Shown in pieces: positions 8,888 through 19,500 of a stretch of DNA of 64,000 nt. Under the pieces are notes generated by a model. That model made no database searches and was not told the origin of the DNA. It saw only the letters and a program-made list of their open reading frames with translations. The stretch is from Pseudoroseomonas ludipueritiae (lineage in GTDB: Bacteria; Pseudomonadota; Alphaproteobacteria; Acetobacterales; Acetobacteraceae). How positions within the stretch are numbered: position 1 is the stretch's first letter; each line of letters starts with the position of its first letter. Made by a program: the position numbers and the translations under genes. The stretch is taken from assembly GCF_014490445.1 (NCBI RefSeq), contig NZ_JACTUZ010000008.1, forward strand, positions 26,224-90,223, given 5' to 3'.

Positions 8888-9597
8888 CCGACCCGGAGTT
8901 CCTCGAAGCCGACGCGGTTGCCTTCCTGCACGACTGGGCGCTGCGCGAGTTTGGAGGGGCGCAGGGAATCAAGGATCCAAGCTTGCTCGAGAGCGCTCTG
9001 GGGCGGCCGCGTAACAAGCTGGCCTATGCTGGGTCAGAAGGTGTGGACCTCTTCGACCTGGCGGCCGCTTACGCCTACGGTATTGCCCGTAATCACGCCT
9101 TCAACGATGCCAACAAGCGCACCGCCTGGTCCTGCTGTGTGCTGTTCCTCAAGGTGAACGGCATCGCGCTGAGGATTGAGGCGACGGAGGTGGTGGAGCA
9201 GATGGTGGCGCTGGCACACCCGCCCGACCGGCAGGCGCAGGTCGACTTCGCGCAGTTCCGCACTGAGTTCACCGGAGAGCCCGGCGTGGTGCGCATCGTC
9301 TGGTTGTTCTCCCTGGTGCTGGGGCACAGCCGCTGGCTCTGGGCGCTCTTTGTGCTGCAGCAGGACCTGCCGACGGTGCTGCGCTGCCACCTGGCTGCCT
9401 TTGCGGCGATGGGTGGCGTGCCGGCCGAGATCCTCTACGACCGCATGCGCACCGCGGTCACCGGCAAGGATGCCGCGGAGGGCATTGCCTACAACCGCAC
9501 CCTGCTGGCCTGTGCCCGCCATTACGGCTTTCTGCCCAAGGCCTGCCGTCCCTACCGGCCGCAGAGCAAGGGCAAGGTTGAGCGGCCGTTCCGCTAA
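8884..9597 (+). CDS. Doc/Fic toxin fused in frame to an IS21 IstA fragment
   Basis: 237 aa chimera from GTG 8884. Residues 1 to about 112 are a Doc-type Fic protein with the canonical motif HAFNDANKRTA. Doc toxins phosphorylate EF-Tu. From about residue 113 (nt 9220) the frame continues as the catalytic core of an IS21 IstA transposase: QVDFAQFRTEF, then EILYDRMRTAV, then PYRPQSKGKVERPFR. The last 15-20 residues expected of Doc are missing. IstA also stops early (TAA at 9595). So an IS21 end has replaced the toxin C-terminus. Whether the toxin half still folds is unknown; the retained antitoxin suggests it may. Confidence 0.8.
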   Translation: MTDPEFLEADAVAFLHDWALREFGGAQGIKDPSLLESALGRPRNKLAYAGSEGVDLFDLAAAYAYGIARNHAFNDANKRTAWSCCVLFLKVNGIALRIEATEVVEQMVALAHPPDRQAQVDFAQFRTEFTGEPGVVRIVWLFSLVLGHSRWLWALFVLQQDLPTVLRCHLAAFAAMGGVPAEILYDRMRTAVTGKDAAEGIAYNRTLLACARHYGFLPKACRPYRPQSKGKVERPFR

Positions 9598-9876
9598 GTC
9601 AGGGCCTTCCAGGCTTGATTGTAGAACCAGATCTGGAGCTATCATCCGGGCTGCAACAGCGCCACATTGCTGTGCTCCGGACGCCGTGGATTGGCATAGA
9701 ATAGAGGCTCTGGCGTAATTTCCGCGCTTGCCATGCTGACTACGCTGGCGGCTAGAACTGACGTGAGGCCGCCTTGCTAAGGGCCCGCTCTGTAGCCAGC
9801 GTGGCTGACTAAACCTGTGGGTGCGCCTGCCGCTGCCCTTCACCGTTCGTCGCGAACAAACAGGAGTCTGCATACC

Positions 9877-10512
9877 ATGTCTGCACCCTGCCTCTTGGCT
9901 GCGCGCGCCGCTGGTTTGGCCGGCACCTTCCTCGTCTTGGTGCCGGCTGTTTGGTCAGACAGCACCAGGGCGGACATCGTCAGTAGCCAGCGTCCATGCA
10001 CTACACAGCAGAGACAGGCAATCGACGCCGCCATCGCGAAGGCCCGTCAAGGCCTGCAGAAGGCGACCGAAGCCCTTAAAAAACCAACGGAAGCAGATAC
10101 TGATCGCTTCACCCGCTGGTTCGGCGCACCTTCGAGTGATGCCGCGGAGAGCGTGCGCCATGTGTACGAGCGAGCTCTCACTATGATGAACTTTCAGAGC
10201 TTCTGGTGCCCTATCGTCAACTCGGACGAGCTTCAGTGGAGCGTGAACGAGGTGGCTGCGATTTGGCCCCCGACTCCCACAGCGATCTATCTGGCCCCAT
10301 ACTTTTTTGACATGGCGACGACCGGTGCGGATTCGAGGGCTGGGACGATCATCCACGAACTTACGCACCAGGAGAGCGTCGGCGGCACGAAGGACGTCGA
10401 ATACGGCCAGGAGAAGGCCAAAGCTATGGCGCAGAACAATCCGTCGCAAGCGCGGCGGAATGCTGACAACTACCAATACTATGCCGAGGACCTTCTGTTC
10501 GGCCTGCAGTGA
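9877..10512 (+). CDS. Secreted M35-like (deuterolysin/Lys-specific) metallopeptidase
   Basis: 211 aa from ATG 9877, which follows CAGGAG at 9861-9866. The N-terminal signal peptide (LLAARAAGLAGTFLVLVPAV) implies export. The zinc motif HELTH lies at residues 160-164. The following GTKDVEYG and NADNYQYYAED segments match the M35 aspzincin layout HExxH...GTxDxxYG with a tyrosine-rich tail. Two cysteines (near residues 35 and 108) could pair. An upstream in-frame extension from 9817 lacks a good start. It stands alone on the plus strand, between IS21 and IS66 remnants and next to the end of the giant operon. Confidence 0.75.
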   Translation: MSAPCLLAARAAGLAGTFLVLVPAVWSDSTRADIVSSQRPCTTQQRQAIDAAIAKARQGLQKATEALKKPTEADTDRFTRWFGAPSSDAAESVRHVYERALTMMNFQSFWCPIVNSDELQWSVNEVAAIWPPTPTAIYLAPYFFDMATTGADSRAGTIIHELTHQESVGGTKDVEYGQEKAKAMAQNNPSQARRNADNYQYYAEDLLFGLQ

Positions 10513-10521
10513 TCCTTATCG

Positions 10522-10838
10522 TTAGCGGAGCACCATCATCAACAGGGCGGGATCTGTATCCGCCGATACCTGCACGAGGGCTCCAGCCAATTGGATCTCG
10601 ATGCAGGGCGGTGAGAACGGCTTCCGCGACGCTGCACTGGATTCCTCCACGATCGGCACGAATGAGGGTGTTGCGCCATGCCGCATCTCCCGCCGCCAGG
10701 TGAACACCTGCTGCGAGCAGATCTGCCAACGACGCGCCACCTCGGCGATGAAGGCGCCGGGTGCGAGCGTCGGCGGATCGTCAGGCGCCGCCCGGGAACC
10801 GACACGTCAACACAATGACACGGGGCCAATCGTAGCAA
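10522..10838 (-). pseudogene. IS66-family tnpA remnant
   Basis: The minus strand from about 10740 to 10522 reads ARRWQICSQQVFTWRRE, then FVPIVEES, then IEIQLAGALVQVSADTDP, the C-terminal half of IS66 TnpA. The N-terminal part (VDVSVPGRR, near 10800) is in another frame, so there is an indel or deletion around 10760-10790. No tnpB or tnpC follows. Its upstream end abuts the truncated third gene of the giant operon. Confidence 0.6.
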
Positions 10839-10945
10839 GGGTCAGACCCCCGGGCGGCTCCGACATTCTCACAGTCGTCGCTGTTCAACGTTACACCAAA
10901 TGTTTTACCCTCGGTGTCGCCTTCGATGACTGTCCAGAACGCCAT
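10781..10945 (-). CDS. Truncated third gene of the giant-protein operon
   Basis: The ATG at 10945-10943 follows an excellent Shine-Dalgarno sequence (AAAGGAGAT) 13 nt downstream of the 1851-aa gene's stop. The protein starts MAFWTVIEGDTEGKTFGVTL. After about 34 codons (near 10840) the sequence looks like transposon DNA, and the frame ends at 10781. I read this as the 5' end of a third operon gene whose remainder was lost to an IS66 insertion. The strong RBS shows it was translated; the function is unknown. Confidence 0.5.
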   Translation of the reverse strand: MAFWTVIEGDTEGKTFGVTLNSDDCENVGAARGSDPCYDWPRVIVLTCRFPGGA

Positions 10946-10957
10946 TGTCTATCTCCT

Positions 10958-13900
10958 TTATCTGGTCGACGAGGCCGGGCGCGGCGGCACCCTGATTTCG
11001 GTGACGTAGCGCGGACTGCTTGCTCCGAAATCCTGCACGAATTCAGTGCGAGCGGTGGGCGGCCGGTGCGCCCGTTCCTCCACGAACAGCGTAAGCGTTA
11101 AGCGGTTGGGATCGAGCGCAACGTTGGGTACGCGGAACCCGGTCCTCCAGCACGCATAGTCGCCCGTCGCGCCGGACGCGGCGACCGACTGCGCGCGCAG
11201 CCGCACGGTCCTTGTTTGCGGGTCTACCCCCACAAGGCGCACGTTGACGCGGGTCACCACTGCCTCATCAATGAGCTCGACCATGCTGAGGTCGGGTTCG
11301 GGTTCCGGGCTTGCCGGTCCGGAGACCTCCACTCGCACGATTGAGTGTTCGCGGGAATTGGGGTCTGCTTCCACCCACACCGCCGTCTGACGCCGGGTCA
11401 GCATCTGAAACTGAAATGGATCGCCCGGGAACGAGACCATCAAATCGCGCGGGGCTTGCTCCTGGTAGCGCACCACGCCGAGGCGGACGAACGGCGAGAT
11501 CATCGGACCCGGGTCGAGCGTCAGATCGACAAACCACTGCTCACGATCGATGTCAAAGCGCGGGGTGAAGGTAAGAAGGTCGACGTTGAGGTAGCGCTGA
11601 ATTGGCTCCGGCTTCATCTTGTCCTCTCCGTTGCCGCGTCCTCTCTTTGTCGCACCATCCTTGCTGCCGGTGTCGGGGATCGGCATTGGCACGTTCTCGA
11701 CAAGACGAGCGGCGTAGGGGCCTGTGTCCTGGCTGTCCTCGGCATCAGCGGCCGGCAAGTCGGCGAACACGCTATTGGGTATGCGCCAGTCGCGCCACCC
11801 CGCCATCGGAAAGGTCTCGATAGGGTCCGAGCCCCAGCGCGAGATAAATGGGCCAGCGCCGGGCAAGTCGATCTCTGCAAAGCGGTCAAGCGTCATGTAG
11901 TCAACGACCGGGAGCACGGGATTGGTCTCCTGCGTGCTGGGGCGCAGAACGTCGGGGGCAGGGCAAGGGAGGCTTTTCGGCCGCTTCACCGGCGGCCACA
12001 GAACGATGCCGAGCCGCTCGCCCTCGCCGGAGGAGAACCAAGGGCGGGCGAACCATAGGCGCACCACGTTGACCCGCTCCACGGTGGTCGCAGCGTCGGG
12101 GTAGCCGCGTGACCCCACCGGGCGCTCTCTGATTGCAGGGTGCGCCTCCGCCGCGGCAACGGGGCTCGCAGGGCGATCGGAGGCGGGGATCCAGATCGGG
12201 TCCGACCATCCGGTCGCCCGCACAGTCTCCTCCGCTGGAAGCGGCTCACTTGCCTGGTACAGCCCACCGCGGATGAACGGCCGCGTCGCAAAGCCCGCGG
12301 CATGACTGGACACGGCTCGGATCTTTACCCTTATTCTGCGCGCGCCAGTATCAGCAAAGAGCGACCCGATCTGCGCCGTGACCCCGTTAGGTGAGGTAGG
12401 GGTAATTGCGTCCGGGCGAGCGAACAAGGCATGGAGCGAGAGCAACGCTTCCCCCGTCGGCTCCATCGCTGCATCGCGCGCGGCCTGCGAAGCAATGTTG
12501 CCGAACTTCGCCCACATCGCCTCGCGCGACGCAAAGGTCACGGCACCCGACTGCGACACCTGGAAGCCGTACAGTTCGCTGTCTGGGATGTGCAGCGCGT
12601 CCGGCGCCGAGCTCCTACACGGGTACTTGCCTAGCACCACGTCGGAGGGCGTGCGCTTCTTGTCCGGGTCATCCATCTTCTCGCCAAGCGGAGCGATCCC
12701 GCACACCACCACTTCAATTGCCTCGGTAGACGGGACGTGTATGCGTATGAAGCCGCCGAGGTCGACGGCGGTGCCGCCGGGTACAGCGTTCGCCGCAGAC
12801 GAGCCACCCACCTGCCACGCCGGCGGCAGTGGCTGGGCGCGCTTGAGTATCGCTTCACCGAGATTTTGCCCATCCTTCTGCAACGCCGTGTCGACCCTGC
12901 GCAGCGCCAGAAGGTGGGGAATGGGATGCAGCACGGGCCGGGTGGTCGCGTGCATCACCATCAGCGTACGCACGCGTGCGAGTTGAGGGATGGGCCGGAG
13001 CATCATTACCTCGCGTAGGCGCTTGGCAAGCACCTCCAGCACGGCCTTGCCGACGGCGCGCAGGCCTGCGATGCCACACTGGGCGAGCTCTGGGCACGGG
13101 TCGGCCGGTGCCTCCTCCAGCCCCTTCACTTCCGTGAGCCCGCCTTCCAACCACATCGTCGCCGCAGTGTCGATCAGCTCGCTCCACGCGACCATCGTCT
13201 GCACCGACGGGAGCGGCCACAAGTCGAGCTCGCGCCGATCGCCCGGCGCAAGGCGTACGACCACGTTGATGCAGCGGCAGCCCTCCACAACTACGTGCCC
13301 GCGCTGTTCGATCGTGCTCGTAGGCAGTAGCCCGCCAGGGCCGAAGGGGACCCGCTCGACGGTGACGGCGATCGGAACGACATTAGGGTAGCGCTCCGCC
13401 TCTACCAGCGGGACGACAAGCACCGGCCCATCTGCATCGCGTGCAGGATCCTCGCGCCGGCGCAGGCGTAGAACGAGGCTTTGTGCCATTGGATCGGGGT
13501 AAATCGGGACAGTGCGGCCCTGCACTACTGTCTTAGTTGCAAGGCGAGCGAACACGCCGTCTCCGGCCCGGGGCACAGGTGGTTTCTCCTGCTTGCCCTC
13601 AGCAAGCATCTTGGACCAGCGCTTGGCGTCGTCCAGCCACGTGCGCCCGTCGTCGAAGGCGGCATTGCCGATCGCGATCCTGTCCGCCGCGCTCGCCTTG
13701 TCTCTGCGCAGGACTGGGAAGCCACCCCAGGCAGCGTCGGCGTGGATGTCGCGTAGCCCATCGGCGGGTCGCACCACCTTGGTCGGCTGGTGGTACGCGT
13801 CGCGCCAGCGCGGGATGCGTTCTACGACCTCCGCCCTAGGCGCCTTACTCGGGAAGCAGCCTTGTGGCGCCTCGTCGAACACCCCGTGCTTCTCCGCGGC

Positions 13901-16513
13901 CGTCAGTGGCAGCACGGCGGGAACGATCACTCGCGTGATCTCCTCCTCCCCGACGTGCGTGAGGCGCAGTTCGGACGCGATGTCGGCGACAATGCTGCGC
14001 AGTGTGACGGCGAAGGTCGTTTGCGGCTCGAAGCGGGGTGGCCGCGATGCACCTCCCGCGCGCCAACGGCGGTAGGCATTTGCTTCCCGATCCGCTTCGT
14101 CCTTGGGCATCAGCACGCCGACCGCCTCAGCCGGCTCGCTGCGCAGGTAGCGTCGGCCCGCAACCTTCACCTCCTTACATCCACGCGGGACGGCGGCAGC
14201 GGGAATGGCTTCAAACGCTTTCGTCGCCGCTGCTGCGCTTAGTGTCGCTCCGCCAAGGTAGTACGCAGCGAAGCCGACCCTGCTGAAGGCACCAAAGCGC
14301 AGCACGCCGACAAGTTCGCTGTCGTCGCTTTTACTCTTGCCAGATCCCCGCGGAAGCGTGAGCCGTCGGCCGAGCGGGAAGTCGATGCTCCCATTGGTCT
14401 CGATTTTTTTTTCGCGCATTGTAGTATCGAGGCCCATCGGCTCACCTACAAAAGAGATCTCCGCCTCATCCACCGCCGCGATGTTTACGCAGGCCCCGTT
14501 CGCCGTCCTCAGCTTCGCCGTGCGCGGTGTAGCGCGATCGACCGTCGACTGCGCCCGTTCCCGTTCTTGCCCATCGCCGTAAAGCCCCTTGATCGTCTCC
14601 TCGAGGTTCACGCCGGAGATCGGATCGTCGTATGCGACGCGCTTGCGCGTCAGCGGCCGCCAAGCGTAGCCATCAATGACGATGGAGCCGCACGCGCTCA
14701 GCGTCCCTTGCGGGATGCCCAGGAACGGAACGCGCCCGACGAGGAGGTCGTCCGCATCGAGGTAGGTCTCGTCGCAGGGTGCATTTGCGCTCTGCCGCGC
14801 TGCTCCCACCCGGCGCGACAGTTCTGATGCGCAACCGAACGCCACTAGGGAGAGGCCGCCCGAGCGTAGCGCGAAGCCTTCCGCCCCAGCCGCGGTGTCG
14901 TCGAGGCTCTCGGTGACCGACCGCTGCTCCATCATCGCCGGGCGAACGGCAGTCATCATCCTGTCAACCCGCTTCTCAAAGTCGCGAGCAGCGGCACGTA
15001 GGTCGGCCGACACTAATTCGAAACGCGGACCGCCGTTGGCGGTGGTGCCACCGAGCAGCAGTACGCCGTCGCGCTGGGCCAGAACATCGTCGTCACTGGG
15101 CTGCAGCATGCTTGCCGCAAGGCACAGCTCCTCGCGCGTTGCAGGGAGGAACTGGAGCGGCACCGCGGTTCCACCGCTCCCGCTGAAGGTTGCTTTGGCC
15201 AGGGTCCAGCGAGTATGCCTATCGGCGGCGTCCGTCCCCTGCGCAAGCCCCTCCATCGGGCCAAGGCGGACGAACATATAAGCTGTGCCGGAGGTGTTGC
15301 CAGCCCTCTCCAGCGCAGCCGCAATCGGCGCGAAGTCGGCGCGGACGTCGTAGAACGTGCGCATAACGCGGCCGATGTCGGGCGTCTCGTCGAGCGCGAC
15401 TAGCCGGGCGGTAGCAGAATAGGCATCGGGCTCGCTACCGACGTGCCAGTCTTCCGCACTCGCGGGCGGTTTGTAGTCCGTGCCCGGGCTCTGCGTCCCA
15501 TCTGGATTGGTCCGCGGCTGGCTCTCCTCAAGTTGCTCGATTTCCTCCTCGCCGATCGCGCTGCCAAGCAGGAAGCGGATCCTCAGCTCGAGCAGCCGCC
15601 TGTAAATAGCCGAAAGGCCTTTGGTGATGTGCTCGGGCGCGCAGCTCTCCTGCCCCTGACGCTCCCGCAGCGTCTTCGCGCAGTCCTCGACGGAGCCGTT
15701 GGCGAGCGCCATGCCGAGCTTCTGCATCGCCCCGCACTCCTTCGCCGCGTCGGCGAAGCCTAGATCAATCGCCGCTCTGCGCTTCTTCTTGGTGATGGAG
15801 ATCGTGTTCAGTGGCTGCTTCAACTGGCCGCTTGTGGATGTGTTCTCGCCCGCGTCGAGGTCGTCGTAAAGGGTTTTGAGCACTTCCGACTCATTGAGGA
15901 ACGCCTTCGCTTGGTCGAGGGCCACCTTGCGGATCAATGCACGCTCTTCATCGGGGTCTGGGGCGAATGCGACGCGGACCGCCTCCAGCGCGCGCGCCAT
16001 CTTGGTGAGAAGGGCAACGTCGCCCTCCTTACCGCTGAGGCAGACGGTCCTATCCTCCGGTGCGATGTCTTCGAACGCCTGAAGCGCTGCCGCAAATTTT
16101 CGAAAGTCGCCAGCCTCGTCTGGCATCAGGCGGCGCCACATCGCATCAGCGTCGGCGAGTTTGCCGCGCTTGTTCGACCATGGCCTTATCGTCGGCGCTT
16201 GATCCCCCTCTGCAATGCTGCTGAGGACGAGAGTCTTCCCCGCGTTGCACGGTGTGGCCGGGCCGGAGAGGGGAAAGGAAACAAGCTTCACCTCTACCCG
16301 GCACCTCTCCATCAGCGTCTCGATTGTTGATGGCCAACTTGGGAGCGCAACGGTTCCTCGCGTCGTTGCAGGTGGCTTTACCGGGCGCAGCGCGAAGGTA
16401 AGCTTTAGCTTTCCACCTTCGGTGCCAGAAGGGATAGTGCGTGCCAGTATATTCGCGTGGTCTTGAGGCGTTTGTGCCTTCACAGGATCGGTGACTTGCG
16501 TGTGGCGCGCCAT
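10958..16513 (-). CDS. Giant protein of unknown function, second gene of operon
   Basis: 1851 aa from ATG 16513, which overlaps the upstream stop by one base (TGATG), so it is coupled to the 3166-aa gene. No signal peptide, Walker motif, HExxH or other catalytic signature was recognised. Residues 1-330 are mixed helix with Arg/Glu-rich stretches. The rest looks like many beta-rich domains with interspersed Pro-rich linkers. The last 200 residues contain WFVDLTLDPGPMISPFVRLG followed by VVRYQEQ. That pattern recalls conserved segments of very large uncharacterised bacterial proteins, but I cannot name the family. The whole 5.5 kb is one intact frame with consistent codon use. It probably works with the 3166-aa protein. 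Confidence 0.85.
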   Translation of the reverse strand: MARHTQVTDPVKAQTPQDHANILARTIPSGTEGGKLKLTFALRPVKPPATTRGTVALPSWPSTIETLMERCRVEVKLVSFPLSGPATPCNAGKTLVLSSIAEGDQAPTIRPWSNKRGKLADADAMWRRLMPDEAGDFRKFAAALQAFEDIAPEDRTVCLSGKEGDVALLTKMARALEAVRVAFAPDPDEERALIRKVALDQAKAFLNESEVLKTLYDDLDAGENTSTSGQLKQPLNTISITKKKRRAAIDLGFADAAKECGAMQKLGMALANGSVEDCAKTLRERQGQESCAPEHITKGLSAIYRRLLELRIRFLLGSAIGEEEIEQLEESQPRTNPDGTQSPGTDYKPPASAEDWHVGSEPDAYSATARLVALDETPDIGRVMRTFYDVRADFAPIAAALERAGNTSGTAYMFVRLGPMEGLAQGTDAADRHTRWTLAKATFSGSGGTAVPLQFLPATREELCLAASMLQPSDDDVLAQRDGVLLLGGTTANGGPRFELVSADLRAAARDFEKRVDRMMTAVRPAMMEQRSVTESLDDTAAGAEGFALRSGGLSLVAFGCASELSRRVGAARQSANAPCDETYLDADDLLVGRVPFLGIPQGTLSACGSIVIDGYAWRPLTRKRVAYDDPISGVNLEETIKGLYGDGQERERAQSTVDRATPRTAKLRTANGACVNIAAVDEAEISFVGEPMGLDTTMREKKIETNGSIDFPLGRRLTLPRGSGKSKSDDSELVGVLRFGAFSRVGFAAYYLGGATLSAAAATKAFEAIPAAAVPRGCKEVKVAGRRYLRSEPAEAVGVLMPKDEADREANAYRRWRAGGASRPPRFEPQTTFAVTLRSIVADIASELRLTHVGEEEITRVIVPAVLPLTAAEKHGVFDEAPQGCFPSKAPRAEVVERIPRWRDAYHQPTKVVRPADGLRDIHADAAWGGFPVLRRDKASAADRIAIGNAAFDDGRTWLDDAKRWSKMLAEGKQEKPPVPRAGDGVFARLATKTVVQGRTVPIYPDPMAQSLVLRLRRREDPARDADGPVLVVPLVEAERYPNVVPIAVTVERVPFGPGGLLPTSTIEQRGHVVVEGCRCINVVVRLAPGDRRELDLWPLPSVQTMVAWSELIDTAATMWLEGGLTEVKGLEEAPADPCPELAQCGIAGLRAVGKAVLEVLAKRLREVMMLRPIPQLARVRTLMVMHATTRPVLHPIPHLLALRRVDTALQKDGQNLGEAILKRAQPLPPAWQVGGSSAANAVPGGTAVDLGGFIRIHVPSTEAIEVVVCGIAPLGEKMDDPDKKRTPSDVVLGKYPCRSSAPDALHIPDSELYGFQVSQSGAVTFASREAMWAKFGNIASQAARDAAMEPTGEALLSLHALFARPDAITPTSPNGVTAQIGSLFADTGARRIRVKIRAVSSHAAGFATRPFIRGGLYQASEPLPAEETVRATGWSDPIWIPASDRPASPVAAAEAHPAIRERPVGSRGYPDAATTVERVNVVRLWFARPWFSSGEGERLGIVLWPPVKRPKSLPCPAPDVLRPSTQETNPVLPVVDYMTLDRFAEIDLPGAGPFISRWGSDPIETFPMAGWRDWRIPNSVFADLPAADAEDSQDTGPYAARLVENVPMPIPDTGSKDGATKRGRGNGEDKMKPEPIQRYLNVDLLTFTPRFDIDREQWFVDLTLDPGPMISPFVRLGVVRYQEQAPRDLMVSFPGDPFQFQMLTRRQTAVWVEADPNSREHSIVRVEVSGPASPEPEPDLSMVELIDEAVVTRVNVRLVGVDPQTRTVRLRAQSVAASGATGDYACWRTGFRVPNVALDPNRLTLTLFVEERAHRPPTARTEFVQDFGASSPRYVTEIRVPPRPASSTR

Positions 16514-19500
16514 CAATAATACCCCACGGAACGGACGGAACTAAAGTACGAGCGCCAAGTCGCGTAGTTCTCGTCCTGGCCTTGCACATCGAGATGGAGG
16601 GTGGGGCCAGCAGCAAGGATGCTGCCAGCCTGGGCGAAGGGGGTGGAACTGAGGGCAGGAGTGTTGCCAGCTTGGGCAAGGAGGATAGGGCCGCCCCGCA
16701 GGCTCGCAGTTTTCCCGGCGGTGGAAAAGCCCTTGCCTTCCTTCTTCCACACTGTGATTGCGAACCTGATCTTTGCGAAACCGACTGAGAATGAGTACCG
16801 AAACACAGCAGAGCCGGTCATTGCACCGGTGCCATCTTGCCCGATCGTCACCGTCAGAGAGGTGGAGATCGAGAAAATGGCGATGTGGCCCGACCCGCCA
16901 GCGAAGAAGTCGCCGGAAATCTCTGTGTAGCTTCCGACCTTGCTGATGGAGATGCCAACCGAGATGCGCGCCTGAATGGTTAGCGCTCCATAGGAGAGGG
17001 CACCACCTCCGCCGAACACAAAGCTGGCGTCAAAGCCGACGATGCGTCGTCCGTCCGACTGGATCGCGAAGTGGCCACCACCGCCCCAGATCCCAGCGAT
17101 GATCATAAACGGACTGTCGCGTGTGGACAGCGAGGCGCCGAGCGCGGCTGGCTTCTTCTCGAACGGGAGCACCGCGGAAGCGGACAGCCCGACGTTCATG
17201 AACGTCGCCCCGCCAAGATTAATGCTGGGGATGTTGATTGCGTATCCGGCTTCGATCCCGACCATACCGGACGCACGGCGAACATAGGCGCCGCCGCCGT
17301 TGCCGGTGAGCGAGGCAGCCAGCTCCTCAATAAATTCGAGCTCCTTGCCGATCTTGAAGTCCACGAAATCAATGTCGAACTGTGGCTCGCTCCCTGCCGT
17401 CCAAGACATGCGTGCGGCTGAGAAGACCAAAGTGAGCGCGTCGAATCCGCCGAGGAGGCGGATTTCGAATGGTGACAGCTCCGCCTGCGCCGCTGCTTCT
17501 ACCCGCGGCGCCTCCCCCTCGAGAACAGGACCAAAATCGATTACGTTCAGTGAGGTGGCGGCGAAGCGGCCTGACTTGCCGGCTCCGATTGGGGCTGGGA
17601 TGAAGATGCCGAGAAATGGATCGATGGGCGCGTCGAAACTCATTTCCGTACGCACTCGCGTCGGTACGATCCGCTTCAGCTCCTGCGCGATGAGGTTGCG
17701 CACCGCATTGAAGTCGACAAGCGCAGCGATGTTCGCTCGTGCTAGCGAGCTGACAACGTCGCCCACATTGTCCGCGATCTGAGCTACCGCGAATCCGGTA
17801 GTCCCCTGCCACGTGTCCAAGAGGCCGCGCAGAAGCGTGAGCTTTGCTTCTGGAAATCCGCCGGTGTTGAGCAGGCGGACCGCGTTTTCCTCTGTAGCAA
17901 GGAAGTCCTTTGGCTTCGTAGCATTGGCGGCGAGGAGCTGCTCCTTCTCCGTCACCAACTGATCGATCGGTCGCTGCGGATCCTGCACGGCGACAAAAAG
18001 GAATCGCGGGTCGAAACTGTCCCCAGCGAGCCCGACGAGTTGCAGCGTCCTCGCGAGCTGACGGCCAGTATCCGAGAGCTTCCCGTCGCTACCGGTCAGC
18101 GCGTCGAGCGCGCTGGTGCGGGCGTTGACGACCCCGCGGTAAGTGGCGACGAGATCGCCCAGCCGGCCTTGCGAGAACACCCCCTCGATCAGCCAGTTAC
18201 GTGCCTCGATTACTCGCCTGCCCGTCTCCTTACGTGCAACGCCCTGCAGCGCAGCAGCAGCGCGCGCCGCTCCCGCGTACACGGCGGTGCGAACAGCATT
18301 GCCGTCCTTGTGCATCTCAAGGGGTATGACGACGGACTTCTTCAGCTCCGTGAAGGCGGTCTTCAGCGTCTTGCGCAAGGTCGTAGCGGCCTCGAGCTTG
18401 GCGGTCACTGTGGGCGCCGCGGCAACTGCAGCGATCTCCGACTCCAGCTTCACCTGCGCCCCAGCAAGGGTGGCCACTCCAGCGGCGATGCTTTCGGGGG
18501 TCAGTTCGTCGAACGCTTTCAAGAAGCGCGCCTGCAGGATGTCGTAGGCCGGGCGAAAAAGGGTGAGCTCGGCACTGACGGCATCGTTCGGTGCGACGGT
18601 GCCGAGCACCTCGTGTGCTGCGGCCAGCGCCGTAGCAAGAGCATTGCCCGAAGTCGCGGCGAGCGCCTCGCCGATGGCGGTGAGCTCGGCCTGCCCTGCG
18701 GTCAGTGCCGCCACCTCGAAGCGCGCAGCTGACACCTCGGTTCGACCGGCTAGGATCTCAAGCGCTGCCTTCTGCGCGTCCGTCGCGGAGGTGATGCCAT
18801 CGCTTACGCTTTTCGCTGCCATAGCAATCGTGCCGGCACAATCGCTCGCTATGGTGAAGGTGTCCTGCGCAATCTGTGGCCACACGGCGAGGACGTTCAG
18901 AATTGCCTCGTGCGGATAGTCGTCTACCAGGGCGTCGAGATTGGCGAGGGTAGGGGCGTTCTGCACGGCCGCGATGCGGCTTCGGGCTGCGGTGATCCTC
19001 ACCGTGAGGTCACGCGCAGCGACGTCGGCACGACCCACAGTGGCGGCGAAGCGGCGGAAGCCTGCAACAACGGTGCCGCGGACCAGGGCGAGCCCCGTCC
19101 TGACTGCCTTCAGCGCGTTCGAAGGTTCGTTACCGAAGTCTTCGTAAAAATCGCGCTCGGCACGCAGCACCTCCGCTAGAAACCGGACCAGAGGCGTAAA
19201 GCGGAGCGCTGCATCCCCGGCCACTATCGATCCGAACGCATCGTTCACGTCCCTGATCGCGGCGTCAACGGCGGCCACGGTAGCGCTGCCGGCTTCGGCG
19301 TCGAGCCTCCCTACCTTTATGCTTGCCGCGTCGATCGCTTTGAGGAGGGCGGCAGGTGCGGCGATTGTGCCTCCGCCAGGAGTAGCTTCCCGGGCAAGGA
19401 AGGCGGCGACCTCAAGCCCGACGGAGAGGAGGTTCGCAGCGGCGCGGATGGCTCTCTCCAGCACTGCGACGGCGAGCGTGTCGAGCTCGGCGGCGAAAGA

